Assembly: GCF_006716065.1 (NCBI RefSeq)
Contig: NZ_VFOL01000001.1
Span: 806,001-870,000, forward strand
Source: Salinispora arenicola
GTDB lineage: Bacteria > Actinomycetota > Actinomycetes > Mycobacteriales > Micromonosporaceae
Length of the DNA: 64,000 nt
Reading direction: 5' to 3'
Below, piece after piece: positions 16,330-25,365 of this stretch (positions are counted from its first letter, which is position 1; each line of letters starts with the position of its first letter). The notes below the pieces were generated by a model that worked only from the letters and a program-made list of their open reading frames with translations, did no database searches and was not told where the DNA came from. The position numbers and the translations under genes are program-made.

Positions 16330-17622
16330 TCAGGCCCGCTGCCCGCTTGACATCGTGGCCGCTCGGTAGCGGACCAGGGCCGGGAACGCCACCGCCAGCC
16401 CGAGCGCGAGTACGGCCGCCAGCAGTCCACCGCCGACCCAGGCCACACCGCTGCCGAAGCCACCCGCCATCGCGCCGGCCCGCAGATCACCGAGGCGCGG
16501 CCCCCCGGCCACGACCACCGTGTTCACACCCTGAAGCCGACCCCGCATCCGGTCCGGCGCGTAGACCAACAACATCGACTGGCGCAGCACCGCGCTCACC
16601 AGATCTGCCGCACCGGCCACCGCGAGCAGGAGAACCATCAGCCAGAGCTGCTGGGCCAACCCCGCTGCCGCGACGGCCAGACCCCAGCCGACCACCACCG
16701 CCACCAAGCCAAGCCCCTGCCGGCGCAGCCGACCGATCCACCCGGAGGTGAGCCCGGCCAACAGGGAGCCGATCGCGATGGCACTGAAGAGCCAACCAAC
16801 CGCTGCCCCACCGCCGAAACGCTCCTCGGCGATTTCCGGGAACAACGCCCGCGGCAACGCCAGGACCATCGCGATCAGGTCGATGGCGAACGACAGCAGC
16901 AGCACCGGTGTGGTGGTCAGGTACCGGAGGCCATCGCTGATCCCGGCCAGCCCGCCGCGACGCACCTCGCCTTCGCGGAGCGGCTCCGGTGGCATCGCCG
17001 GCAGCCGCAGCGCGGCCACCATCAGCCCGGTGAACAGGAGCATGTCCGCCGCGTACGCGATCGGCAGGCCGGGCTGGGTACCGCAGACCGCGAAGATCAG
17101 ACCAGCGGCGAGCGGACCGACCACCGAGGCCACCATGAAGGTGGTGTAGTTCAGCGTGGCTGCCGCCGGTACCAGCCCGGCTGGCAGCAGTCGGGGCAGA
17201 GCCGCAGTACGGGCCGGCGCACTGATCGCGAACCCGACCGAGTGAACGGCTACCAGTACCAGCAGCACAACCGGACTACCGACGCCCAGCCACGCGTGCG
17301 CGAGCAGACCGAGCATCGTGGCCCAGAGCAACGCCGAGCCGGCGAGTAGCACGCGACGCCGGTCCCGCGCGTCGGCCACGGCGCCACCCCAGAGCCCGAA
17401 GATCAGCAGGGGAAGGAAGCCGGCGAGGCCGAGCAGGCCGACCCAGGACGACTTCCCGGTGAGCGAGTACATCTCCACCGGGACAGCGACCGAGGTGAGC
17501 TGGAAACCGAACATCGCCATGCTGTTGCCGAGCCACATCCGGCGGAACGCCGGCACCGCCAGCGGGCGCAGGTCGATCGCCCACCGGCTGCCAGCCCGCC
17601 GGGCCTGCCGGACCTCGGTCAC
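16330..17622 (-). CDS. MFS transporter (12-TM, enterobactin-exporter-like group)
   Basis: This 430-residue membrane protein has a short cytoplasmic N-terminus ending in FRRMWLGNS and 12 hydrophobic segments. The loop after TM2 carries GGAVADARDRRRVLLAGS (the MFS A-like motif). The GTG start overlaps the pdxH stop as GTGA, so translation is probably coupled to pdxH. It belongs to the broad MFS_3 drug and siderophore efflux type. Substrate unknown. Confidence 0.85.
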   Translation of the reverse strand: MTEVRQARRAGSRWAIDLRPLAVPAFRRMWLGNSMAMFGFQLTSVAVPVEMYSLTGKSSWVGLLGLAGFLPLLIFGLWGGAVADARDRRRVLLAGSALLWATMLGLLAHAWLGVGSPVVLLVLVAVHSVGFAISAPARTAALPRLLPAGLVPAAATLNYTTFMVASVVGPLAAGLIFAVCGTQPGLPIAYAADMLLFTGLMVAALRLPAMPPEPLREGEVRRGGLAGISDGLRYLTTTPVLLLSFAIDLIAMVLALPRALFPEIAEERFGGGAAVGWLFSAIAIGSLLAGLTSGWIGRLRRQGLGLVAVVVGWGLAVAAAGLAQQLWLMVLLLAVAGAADLVSAVLRQSMLLVYAPDRMRGRLQGVNTVVVAGGPRLGDLRAGAMAGGFGSGVAWVGGGLLAAVLALGLAVAFPALVRYRAATMSSGQRA

Positions 17623-18278
17623 GGCGCGAGCCGCTCGACGACCCAGTCGCCCCCGTCAGCGGAACGGAACCGCAACCGGTCGTGCAGCCGACTCGCCTGA
17701 CCCTGCCAGAACTCCACCCCTTCGGGACGCAGCCGAAAGCCGCCCCAGTTCGGCGGGGCGGGGATCGGCACACCGTCGGCGTAGCGCTCCGCCATGGCCC
17801 GGTACGCGTCGTCCAGCGCCGACCGGTTCGGAAGCACCCGCGACTGTTCACTCGCCCATGCCCCGAGCTGGGAGCCGCGCGGGCGGCTGGCGAAGTACGC
17901 CTCGGTCTCGGCCCGGTCCAGCCGGTCCACCCGACCGGTCACCACGACCTGGCGCTGCAGCATGAACCAGGGGAAGACCAGGCTGGCGTACGGGTTGGCG
18001 GCCAACTCGGTGCCCTTGTGTGACCCGTAGTTGGTGAACAGGACGAAGCCGTCTGGGTCGTACCCCTTCAGCAGCACCGTACGGGCGCTCGGCCGACCGG
18101 CCCTGTCCGCGGTGCCGAGCACCATCGCGTTCGGCTCGGGCAGGCCAGCGGCCACCACTTCGGTGAACCAGCGGTCAAACTGGGTGTACCAGTCACCGGC
18201 CAGGTTCGACTCGGTCAGGCCCAGGTCCGCGGCGTACTCGTTACGCAGGTTTGCCGGCGGCACTGTGTCGCCCGTCAC
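17619..18278 (-). CDS. pdxH: Pyridoxamine 5'-phosphate oxidase
   Basis: This 219-residue FMN enzyme makes pyridoxal 5'-phosphate from PNP or PMP in the salvage route. Signatures are PSARTVLLKGYDPDGFVLFTN, GSHKGTELAANP, RQVVVTGRVDRL, SRPRGSQLGAWAS and the C-terminal FWQGQASRLHDRLRF. The start is one of two close GTG codons (18284 or 18278) behind GGGGAGGGGAG; spacing favours 18278. The frame upstream of these is non-conserved. It is translationally coupled to the downstream MFS gene and divergent from citrate synthase. Confidence 0.93.
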   Translation of the reverse strand: MTGDTVPPANLRNEYAADLGLTESNLAGDWYTQFDRWFTEVVAAGLPEPNAMVLGTADRAGRPSARTVLLKGYDPDGFVLFTNYGSHKGTELAANPYASLVFPWFMLQRQVVVTGRVDRLDRAETEAYFASRPRGSQLGAWASEQSRVLPNRSALDDAYRAMAERYADGVPIPAPPNWGGFRLRPEGVEFWQGQASRLHDRLRFRSADGGDWVVERLAP

Positions 18279-18524
18279 ATCCACTCCCCTCCCCTGTGGC
18301 CAACCGGCCCATCGTGGCGCCGGCAGCCTGCCCCTACACACCAGTGTCACCGATGACCAGGAGGCCGTCCCGTCCGGGGATGTCGCGTGATGCACAGCGG
18401 TCACGGGTCGAAACTCCCGTAATCAGCAGGCAAGATGTCACGAACACATCCCTGAGGGTCGCCTAAGGCGCTGGGCCAGACGAGGGCCCGTCCCGGGCGC
18501 ACCGAGCCAGATCCAGGAGACGAC

Positions 18525-19631
18525 ATGGCCGACTTCAAACCGGGACTGGAGGGCGTCGTAGCCTTCGAGACCGAGATCGCCGAACCCGATCGGGAGGGTG
18601 GTTCGCTGCGCTATCGCGGCGTCGATATCGAAGATCTTATCGGTCAGGTCTCGTTCGGCAACGTCTGGGCCCTGTTGGCGGATGGGCGCTTCGGCCCGGG
18701 ACTGCCGCCGGCCGAGCCGTTCCCGGTCCCGGTGCACTCCGGCGACATCCGGGTCGACGTGCAGTCCGCTGTGGCGATGCTCGCCCCGTACTGGGGTCTC
18801 CACCAGCTGCTCGACATCTCCGACGAGCAGGCCCGCGAGGATCTCGCCCGGGTCTCGGTGACCGCGCTCTCCTTCGTCGCCCAGTCCGCGCGGGGTCTGG
18901 GCCTGCCGGCAGTGCCGCAGAAGGAGATCGACAAGGCGTCCACCATCGTCGAACGCTTCATGAAGCGCTGGCGGGGCGAACCGGACCCGCGGCACGTCAA
19001 GGCCGTCGACGCCTACTTCATCTCCGCCGCCGAGCACGGCCTGAACGCCTCCACCTTCACCGCCCGCATCGTGGCCTCCACCGGCGCGGACGCGGCGGCC
19101 TGCATCTCCTCCGGCATCGGCGCACTCTCCGGGCCGCTACACGGCGGTGCGCCCTCCCGGGTGCTGAACATGCTCGAGGCGGTTGAGCGCAGTGGTGACG
19201 CCGAGGGGTACGTACGGGGCGTACTCGACCGCGGTGAGCGGCTGATGGGTTTCGGTCATCGGGTCTACCGCGCCGAGGACCCGCGGGCCAGGGTGCTCCG
19301 CCGCACCGCCAAGGAACTGGGTGCCCCGCGCTTCGAAATCGCGGAGGCGCTGGAGAAGGCCGCCCTGACCGAACTGCACAGCCGCAAGCCGGACCGGATT
19401 CTCGCCACCAACGTCGAGTTCTGGTCGGCGGTCGTGCTGGACTTCGCCGAGGTACCCGCCCATATGTTCACCTCGATGTTCACCTGCGCCCGAATGGGCG
19501 GCTGGAGCGCGCACATTCTGGAACAGAAGAAGCTGCAGCGACTCGTCCGCCCGTCCGCCCGCTACGTCGGGCCCGGCCCCCGCAGGCCGCACGAGGTCGA
19601 GGGCTGGGACCAGGTCCCGCACGGCGTCTGA
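18525..19631 (+). CDS. Citrate synthase 2 (actinobacterial type)
   Basis: This 368-residue enzyme should condense oxaloacetate and acetyl-CoA. Active-site histidines are present: His171 in AEHGLNAST, His206 in SGPLHGGAP and His245 in GFGHRVYRAEDPR. At the position of the canonical catalytic aspartate the sequence is TNVEFWS (Glu298), a substitution I believe recurs in the actinobacterial citrate synthase 2 group. The ATG follows CAGGAGACGAC. A hairpin terminator follows the stop. Whether this is the main TCA enzyme or a second isoform cannot be decided from this window. Confidence 0.9.
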   Translation: MADFKPGLEGVVAFETEIAEPDREGGSLRYRGVDIEDLIGQVSFGNVWALLADGRFGPGLPPAEPFPVPVHSGDIRVDVQSAVAMLAPYWGLHQLLDISDEQAREDLARVSVTALSFVAQSARGLGLPAVPQKEIDKASTIVERFMKRWRGEPDPRHVKAVDAYFISAAEHGLNASTFTARIVASTGADAAACISSGIGALSGPLHGGAPSRVLNMLEAVERSGDAEGYVRGVLDRGERLMGFGHRVYRAEDPRARVLRRTAKELGAPRFEIAEALEKAALTELHSRKPDRILATNVEFWSAVVLDFAEVPAHMFTSMFTCARMGGWSAHILEQKKLQRLVRPSARYVGPGPRRPHEVEGWDQVPHGV

Positions 19632-19658
19632 TCGGCCCGGCAGGGCTCGCCGGTCCGC

Positions 19659-19694
19659 CCGGTGGGCCTGTGGTGTACGCCTCAGGCCCACCGG
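19659..19694 (+). terminator. Terminator after the citrate synthase gene
   Basis: A 12-bp perfect stem (CCGGTGGGCCTG, 12-base loop, complement) starts 28 bases after the TGA and before the serC start. Confidence 0.75.
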
Positions 19695-19772
19695 TGGGAC
19701 CGGCGGGCATCCGGGCCGCGCCGGGTGCGAGGATGAAGGCCGGCAGCGTCGCCGGACCGGGTCAGATCCTGA

Positions 19773-20993
<1,221 letters not shown>

Positions 20994-21005
20994 GCACGCC
21001 CTCAT

Positions 21006-21041
21006 GGTGGGTGGCTCCCGCGAGTCGGGCAGCCACCCACC
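21006..21041 (+). terminator. Terminator after serC
   Basis: An 11-bp perfect stem (GGTGGGTGGCT, 14-base loop, AGCCACCCACC) begins 12 bases after the serC stop and can be extended by a few more pairs outside one wobble. Confidence 0.78.
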
Positions 21042-21179
21042 GTGATCGTCGTCGCAGCTCACTCACGAATCACGGGTGTCGGTTCCCCCACCTTGGGGCT
21101 GAGGAGCGTACGGTAGTGCGAGACGCCCAGGTGGCTCGCCTGCGGCGCGGGGCCAGCGAAGCGGGACGGAGGCAACGCT

Positions 21180-22250
21180 ATGCGCCCAGTACGCTTCGTC
21201 GCCCTCTCCGAGGACGGCCAGGCACTGGTACTCACCGACGAGGTTGGGCGACTTCTCGCGCTGCCCATCGACGAGCGCGTCTCGACCGCAATGCACACCG
21301 AGCCCGGGGCCGCGCCTCTGGCCGTGGCCTCGACGTCGGGCGCCGACCCGACCCCGTCCCTGTCCCCGCGAGACATCCAGGCCCGGATCCGCGCCGGCGA
21401 GTCCGCCGAGGATGTCGCCCGGATCGCTGGCGTGCCGGTGGACCGCGTGCTGCGCTACGCCGGCCCGGTTCTCCAGGAGCGAGCCATGCTCGCCCAGCAC
21501 GCCCGTCGCACCCGCCTGCGTGGAGCGGAGAAGCCGACCCCGCTCGCTGAGGTGGTCAACGGTCGACTGGCCCAACACGGCATCGACACGGAAAAGATCT
21601 CGTGGGATGCGTGGCGCCGTGACGACGGTGCCTGGCGGATCGTCGCCACCTGGCCCTCCGGCAAGGCCACCGCCCAAGCAGTCTGGGATCTGGAGAAGAC
21701 CCGGCAGTCGGTCACGCCGCACGACGACATGGCCCAGTACCTCTGCGCCGAGCGGCCCACGCCGATCCTCGGCCAGGAGCCGGCGCCCGAGCGGGGCGGC
21801 CACGGGCTGCCCGGCCCGGCGCGGGCCGAACCCGGTCGCGGTGGGCACGGCCTACCGAGCCCGGCCGAGCCCACTCGGCCGAGCCGTGATCCGATCCGCG
21901 CCGGTCGGGACGCGCTGCTCGCCTCCCTGGATCGCCCACTCGGCGGTGCCTCCGGCCGTGGCCTCGAGCCACGGACTCCGGCCAGCCCGGAGGCACCGCG
22001 TTCGCGACCAGTCGGCGGCGGCGCGGCGGCGCTGCTCGGCGGCGGCCCGGGATCAGCCTTCGACGACGACTCGGACGCGCCGAAGGAGGTGCCGGCCGTC
22101 CCGTCGCTGGCCGTGCTCCGACCACGCCGCACGGGTACCGCCGCGGCGGGCGGCACCGAGCAGGGCGAGGGCAGCAAGCCACGCAAGCGGCTACCAAGCT
22201 GGGACGACGTGCTCTTCGGAAGCGCGCCGGCGGCCCGCGAGTCCTCCTAA
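21180..22250 (+). CDS. sepH: Septation protein SepH (DUF3071)
   Basis: This 356-residue cell-division protein binds FtsZ and promotes Z-ring assembly in actinobacteria. The N-terminal DUF3071 domain begins MRPVRFVALSEDGQALVLTD. A helix-turn-helix-like segment follows at about 60-95 (SPRDIQARIRAGESAEDVA, then VPVDRVLRY). The middle (about 195-330) is Pro/Gly/Arg-rich and disordered, and the C-terminus has the conserved RLPSWDDVLFGS motif. The layout (ordered N-domain, long linker, short C-motif) is diagnostic. It is convergent with thpR, with one base between the stops, and reads alone. Confidence 0.94.
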   Translation: MRPVRFVALSEDGQALVLTDEVGRLLALPIDERVSTAMHTEPGAAPLAVASTSGADPTPSLSPRDIQARIRAGESAEDVARIAGVPVDRVLRYAGPVLQERAMLAQHARRTRLRGAEKPTPLAEVVNGRLAQHGIDTEKISWDAWRRDDGAWRIVATWPSGKATAQAVWDLEKTRQSVTPHDDMAQYLCAERPTPILGQEPAPERGGHGLPGPARAEPGRGGHGLPSPAEPTRPSRDPIRAGRDALLASLDRPLGGASGRGLEPRTPASPEAPRSRPVGGGAAALLGGGPGSAFDDDSDAPKEVPAVPSLAVLRPRRTGTAAAGGTEQGEGSKPRKRLPSWDDVLFGSAPAARESS

Positions 22251-22251
22251 G

Positions 22252-22830
22252 TCACAACGGCCAGGCGGCCAGGCGGTCATGGGTGGGGCGGTGGCCCGGG
22301 TGGCTGCGCGTCAGCACCAGTTCCCTCGCCGGCCACTGCGGGCCACCATAGGCATCCAAGGCCGCGACGTCGGCCGCCACGTCGGCCGGTGGTAGTCGGT
22401 CGCCGGGCCGGGCTACGGTCAGGTGCGGATGCCACGGCTTCTCGTCGTAGGGCAGGCAGTTGGCCCGCAGCCGGGACCGGACGACCTGGCCCAGCTCGGT
22501 CAGCTCCACCAAGTCACCCCGCAGGCCCACCCACAGGACGGTGGAACGGCCCTGCCCGAATGTCCCGCCCCCGCCCAGACGGAGCCGGGGCGGGGCCGGC
22601 CACGAGTCGCGGGACCACCGCGCTACCTGGTCGAGGGATCCTTCCACGGCCATCAGCTGCTCTGTGGGCACCGCTGCCAGAAAGGCGAGCGTGACATGTG
22701 CCTGAGCCGAGTCCGCGACGCGGACGCCGACGCCGTCGGCAGTTGCTTCGCCGACCCGCAGCCGGGCCACCCGCCGCCTGAGGTGGTCGACCGCCTCAGG
22801 CGGCGGGTAGAGGGCAACGAAGAGTCTCAC
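22252..22830 (-). CDS. thpR: RNA 2',3'-cyclic phosphodiesterase (2H family, 2'-5' RNA ligase-like)
   Basis: This 192-residue 2H phosphoesterase carries both HxT motifs: HVT at 45-47 (AHVTLAFL) and HLT at 136-138 (HPHLTVAR). The length and starting motif MRLFVALYPPPEAVDHL are typical for ThpR. It should hydrolyse 2',3'-cyclic phosphates in RNA and can ligate 2'-5' ends in vitro. The early coding region contains an unusual 38-base palindrome. A conserved membrane-protein gene lies 34 bases upstream on the same strand. Confidence 0.91.
   Translation of the reverse strand: MRLFVALYPPPEAVDHLRRRVARLRVGEATADGVGVRVADSAQAHVTLAFLAAVPTEQLMAVEGSLDQVARWSRDSWPAPPRLRLGGGGTFGQGRSTVLWVGLRGDLVELTELGQVVRSRLRANCLPYDEKPWHPHLTVARPGDRLPPADVAADVAALDAYGGPQWPARELVLTRSHPGHRPTHDRLAAWPL
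22770..22807. repeat. 38-base near-perfect palindrome inside the thpR 5' coding region
   Basis: The arms CCCGCCGCCTGAGG and CCTCAGGCGGCGGG (14 bp, exact) flank a centre that is itself palindromic (GGTCGACC) apart from one T/G pair on each side. It covers codons about 8-21 of thpR. In RNA it would form a very stable hairpin 23 bases after the start codon. Confidence 0.7.
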
Positions 22831-22864
22831 TCGGTCGCCGTTCGATTCCCCGCCTGCCTGCCGT

Positions 22865-23374
22865 TCAGCGGTGGCGCTGCCGATACTCAGGCTGGGCGGC
22901 AGGCAGGATCAGCCCGGCACGGTGCAGTGCTCCCTCAACCCGTACCCGCTCGATCTCCCGGTCCACCCCGGTCAGCCCGTCGAGGTGCTGCGTGACCCCG
23001 AGTGCCACGCAGGCCAGCCGAAGTCGGTCGTCATACGCGCGAAGCGCCGCCTCGTACCAGACCGCGGACCGCCCGTACCCGCCGACCCGCTGGCCGCCGA
23101 GGCGGCGCAGGTCGGTGGCGAGCCGTTCCAGAGGCTGCCGGTCCGGCCGGTCGAACGAGCTCAGGTCGATGTTCCGGGTGAGCGCGTCGGCCTCGACCGC
23201 CCGATCCAGGCGAGCGATCGTCCGCCGTTCCCGATGCCGACTCCGCCACTGCGCGCAACGGCAGGCGAGCCGGTCCACCAATTCGTCGGCGCAGAAGATC
23301 AGTGCGATCACCATGGGCAGGCACACCACAGCGGCGACCATCACGGTCAGCAGCAGCGCACGTCCCACCTCCAC
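22865..23374 (-). CDS. Conserved actinobacterial membrane-anchored hypothetical protein
   Basis: This 169-residue product has one long N-terminal hydrophobic region (residues 7-30, possibly a signal anchor) followed by a charged cytoplasmic domain of alternating basic and acidic helices (RERRTIARLDRAVEADAL, later RPDRQPLERLATDLRRL, GYDRL-like segments). No catalytic motif is recognisable. An inverted repeat (CCTGCCTGCCG at 22853-22863, complement at 22897-22907) spans its last codons and the gap to thpR. Function unknown. Confidence 0.72.
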   Translation of the reverse strand: MEVGRALLLTVMVAAVVCLPMVIALIFCADELVDRLACRCAQWRSRHRERRTIARLDRAVEADALTRNIDLSSFDRPDRQPLERLATDLRRLGGQRVGGYGRSAVWYEAALRAYDDRLRLACVALGVTQHLDGLTGVDREIERVRVEGALHRAGLILPAAQPEYRQRHR

Positions 23375-23456
23375 GCACCGACGCTAAGCCGACGGTGATC
23401 GCCTCGCCACCGGTTTGCCACAACCGCCGGGAGCTGGCCGGCGTGTCCCTGGGCCC

Positions 23457-24737
23457 TTACATCCGCTCGGTGAGGTAGAAACGGGGCATCGGCAGCACCT
23501 GGAACCGCAGCCGCGCTCCCGACCGGCGCAGCTGCCAGGCCAGGGCGAGCAGCGCGGCGGCGAGGGAGATCAGCCCGCCCATCCAAATGCTGGCCCCGGC
23601 GCCGTACGTCTCGGCGACCCAACCGATGATCGGCGCGCCGACCGGATTCGTGCCGAGGAACACCAGCACCCACAACGCCATCACCCGACCCCGGAAGGCA
23701 GCGTCGGTGCCCAGTTGGATGCGCTGGTTGCACGCCTGGGCGAAGAACACGGTGGCGAACCCGGTCGGCAGCAGCAGGAGCACCACCAGCCAGTACGTGG
23801 GAGCGAGCCCGACCAGCGTGCCGAGGATGGCGCAGGCGATGGCCGCGGACAGCACCAGCCACACCGAGGGGCGGCTGCGTCGTCCGGTGCCGGCCAAGGC
23901 CCCGGCCAGGGCGCCCACCGCGAGGGCGCTGCTGAACAGGCCGAACGACGCGGCACCAGTGTTGAAGACGGTCTTGGCCAATGCGGCGAGGGTGAGCTGG
24001 AAGTTGAACAGTGAGGTGGCGATGATCGAGATGAGGAACATCGGCAGCAACAGGTCCGGGCGGGCCCGGACGTAACGCAACCCGTCGATGACTCGAGCTG
24101 ACGACCGCTCCTCGCGCGGGGGCAGCGTCTCGCGGTGTAGTTCGCCCGTACGGATCCGGATCACGTTCACCAGCGGCGCGATCGAGCTGACGGCGGTGAC
24201 CAGGAAGACCGGCCCCACGTCCACGGCGGCGATGGCCAGCCCGGCGAGGGCTGGGCCGACGATTCGCGCGGAGTTGAAGGTGGCCGCGTTGAGCGAGAGC
24301 GCGTTGGCCAGTAGTGGGGTGCCCACCAGTTCGGAGACGAACGCCTGCCGCACCGGGGTTTCCACGGCGTTGGCGACGCCAAGGAGGGCGGCGAAGGCGA
24401 AGACATGCCACAGCTGCACCAGGCCAGTGATCACCAACAGGCTCATGGCCAGCGAGAGCACCGTCCAGAACAGGTTGGCGGCAAAGAGCAGCACGCGCTT
24501 GTCGTACCGGTCCGCGAGCCGCCCGGAAATCAGGGTGAGCAGCAGGACGGGAGCAAACTGGAGGGCGGTGACGATGCCGAGCGCGGTGGCGGAGTTGTCG
24601 CTGAGTTCGAGGACGAGCCAGTCCTGGGCGATGAACATCATCCAGACACCGATCAGCTTGATCAGCTGCCCGGAGGCGAACAGACGGTAGTTGCGGACCT
24701 GTAGGGACTGGAACATCGTGCTCAGCTTCGCCTGCAC
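23457..24737 (-). CDS. MFS efflux transporter
   Basis: This 426-residue 12-TM transporter of the MFS_3 group starts at GTG 24737, behind GAGGAGG about 10 bases upstream. It begins KLSTMFQSLQVRNYRLFASGQ. Loop motif SGRLADRYDKRVLLF follows TM2, and a second conserved loop GLRYVRARPDL joins the halves. It lies directly downstream of the MarR gene on the same strand, with a single upstream operator, so it is probably the efflux pump controlled by that regulator. Confidence 0.88.
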   Translation of the reverse strand: MQAKLSTMFQSLQVRNYRLFASGQLIKLIGVWMMFIAQDWLVLELSDNSATALGIVTALQFAPVLLLTLISGRLADRYDKRVLLFAANLFWTVLSLAMSLLVITGLVQLWHVFAFAALLGVANAVETPVRQAFVSELVGTPLLANALSLNAATFNSARIVGPALAGLAIAAVDVGPVFLVTAVSSIAPLVNVIRIRTGELHRETLPPREERSSARVIDGLRYVRARPDLLLPMFLISIIATSLFNFQLTLAALAKTVFNTGAASFGLFSSALAVGALAGALAGTGRRSRPSVWLVLSAAIACAILGTLVGLAPTYWLVVLLLLPTGFATVFFAQACNQRIQLGTDAAFRGRVMALWVLVFLGTNPVGAPIIGWVAETYGAGASIWMGGLISLAAALLALAWQLRRSGARLRFQVLPMPRFYLTERM

Positions 24738-24799
24738 TCTTGGTGCGCCTCCTCGCGTACGCGTCAACTCCGGGTGACGGCGCGGGCGAGGCGGGTGCG

Positions 24800-25249
24800 T
24801 CAGGCGCGGGTCAGCTGTTGCAGGATCTCCGCTGCCTGGCGCAGCGTGTCCCGTTCCTCCACACTCAGTTCGGCCAGCCGGTGGGCCAGCCATTCGTCCC
24901 GGGCGCGCTCAAACTGGTCCAGCACGGCACCGCCGCCCTCTGTCGCCGCGAGAATCACCTGTCGGCCGTCGGTCGGATGGGGAGTTCGCTGCACGAGGCC
25001 GCGTTCCTCCAGTTTCGCGACGATCTTGGTCATCGTCGGTGGCTGGACCCGTTCGATGTCGGCAAGTTCCCGGGGCGTCAACGCTCCCGCCAGCCGGAGG
25101 CTGGTGAGCGCGGAGAGCTGGGTGACCGTCAGGTCGCCGACCGGTCGGGCCTGGCGGACCCGCCGGTTGAGCCGAGTGATCGCATCGCGCAGCTGGACCG
25201 CCAACTGCGCCGGTGGCACGCTCTTCGCCGTCACCGTCCGCTCCGTCAC
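24800..25249 (-). CDS. MarR family transcriptional regulator
   Basis: This 149-residue winged-helix protein has recognition-helix region LTPRELADIERVQPPTMTKIVAKLEERGLVQR and a wing DGRQVILAAT. The start is GTG 25249. A perfect inverted repeat, TTAGTTAG-C-CTAACTAA, ends two bases upstream of it, indicating autorepression; it probably controls the downstream MFS pump gene too. It has no conserved Cys suited to OhrR-type peroxide sensing, so small-molecule sensing is more likely. Confidence 0.92.
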   Translation of the reverse strand: MTERTVTAKSVPPAQLAVQLRDAITRLNRRVRQARPVGDLTVTQLSALTSLRLAGALTPRELADIERVQPPTMTKIVAKLEERGLVQRTPHPTDGRQVILAATEGGGAVLDQFERARDEWLAHRLAELSVEERDTLRQAAEILQQLTRA

Positions 25250-25250
25250 T

Positions 25251-25267
25251 TTAGTTAGCCTAACTAA
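25251..25267. promoter_or_regulatory. MarR operator (perfect 17-base inverted repeat)
   Basis: TTAGTTAG-C-CTAACTAA is an exact palindrome with a single central base. It is AT-rich in GC-rich surroundings, which is typical of MarR boxes, and lies immediately upstream of the marR GTG at 25249. It may overlap a -10 element or the start of a very short leader. Confidence 0.8.
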
Positions 25268-25332
25268 TGAGCCTAGCCGTCGGCATGCGATATGACCAGG
25301 CTCACGTGGCGTACGCCCAGCTGAGGGACGGT

Positions 25333-25361
25333 AGCCGAGCCACCGCCCCCGGCCCTCGGCT
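25333..25361 (-). terminator. Weak hairpin downstream of the NCS2 permease gene
   Basis: A 7-bp stem AGCCGAG / CTCGGCT with a 15-base loop lies five bases beyond the permease stop codon, between that gene and the divergent MarR operator. Confidence 0.35.
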
Positions 25362-25365
25362 CACC

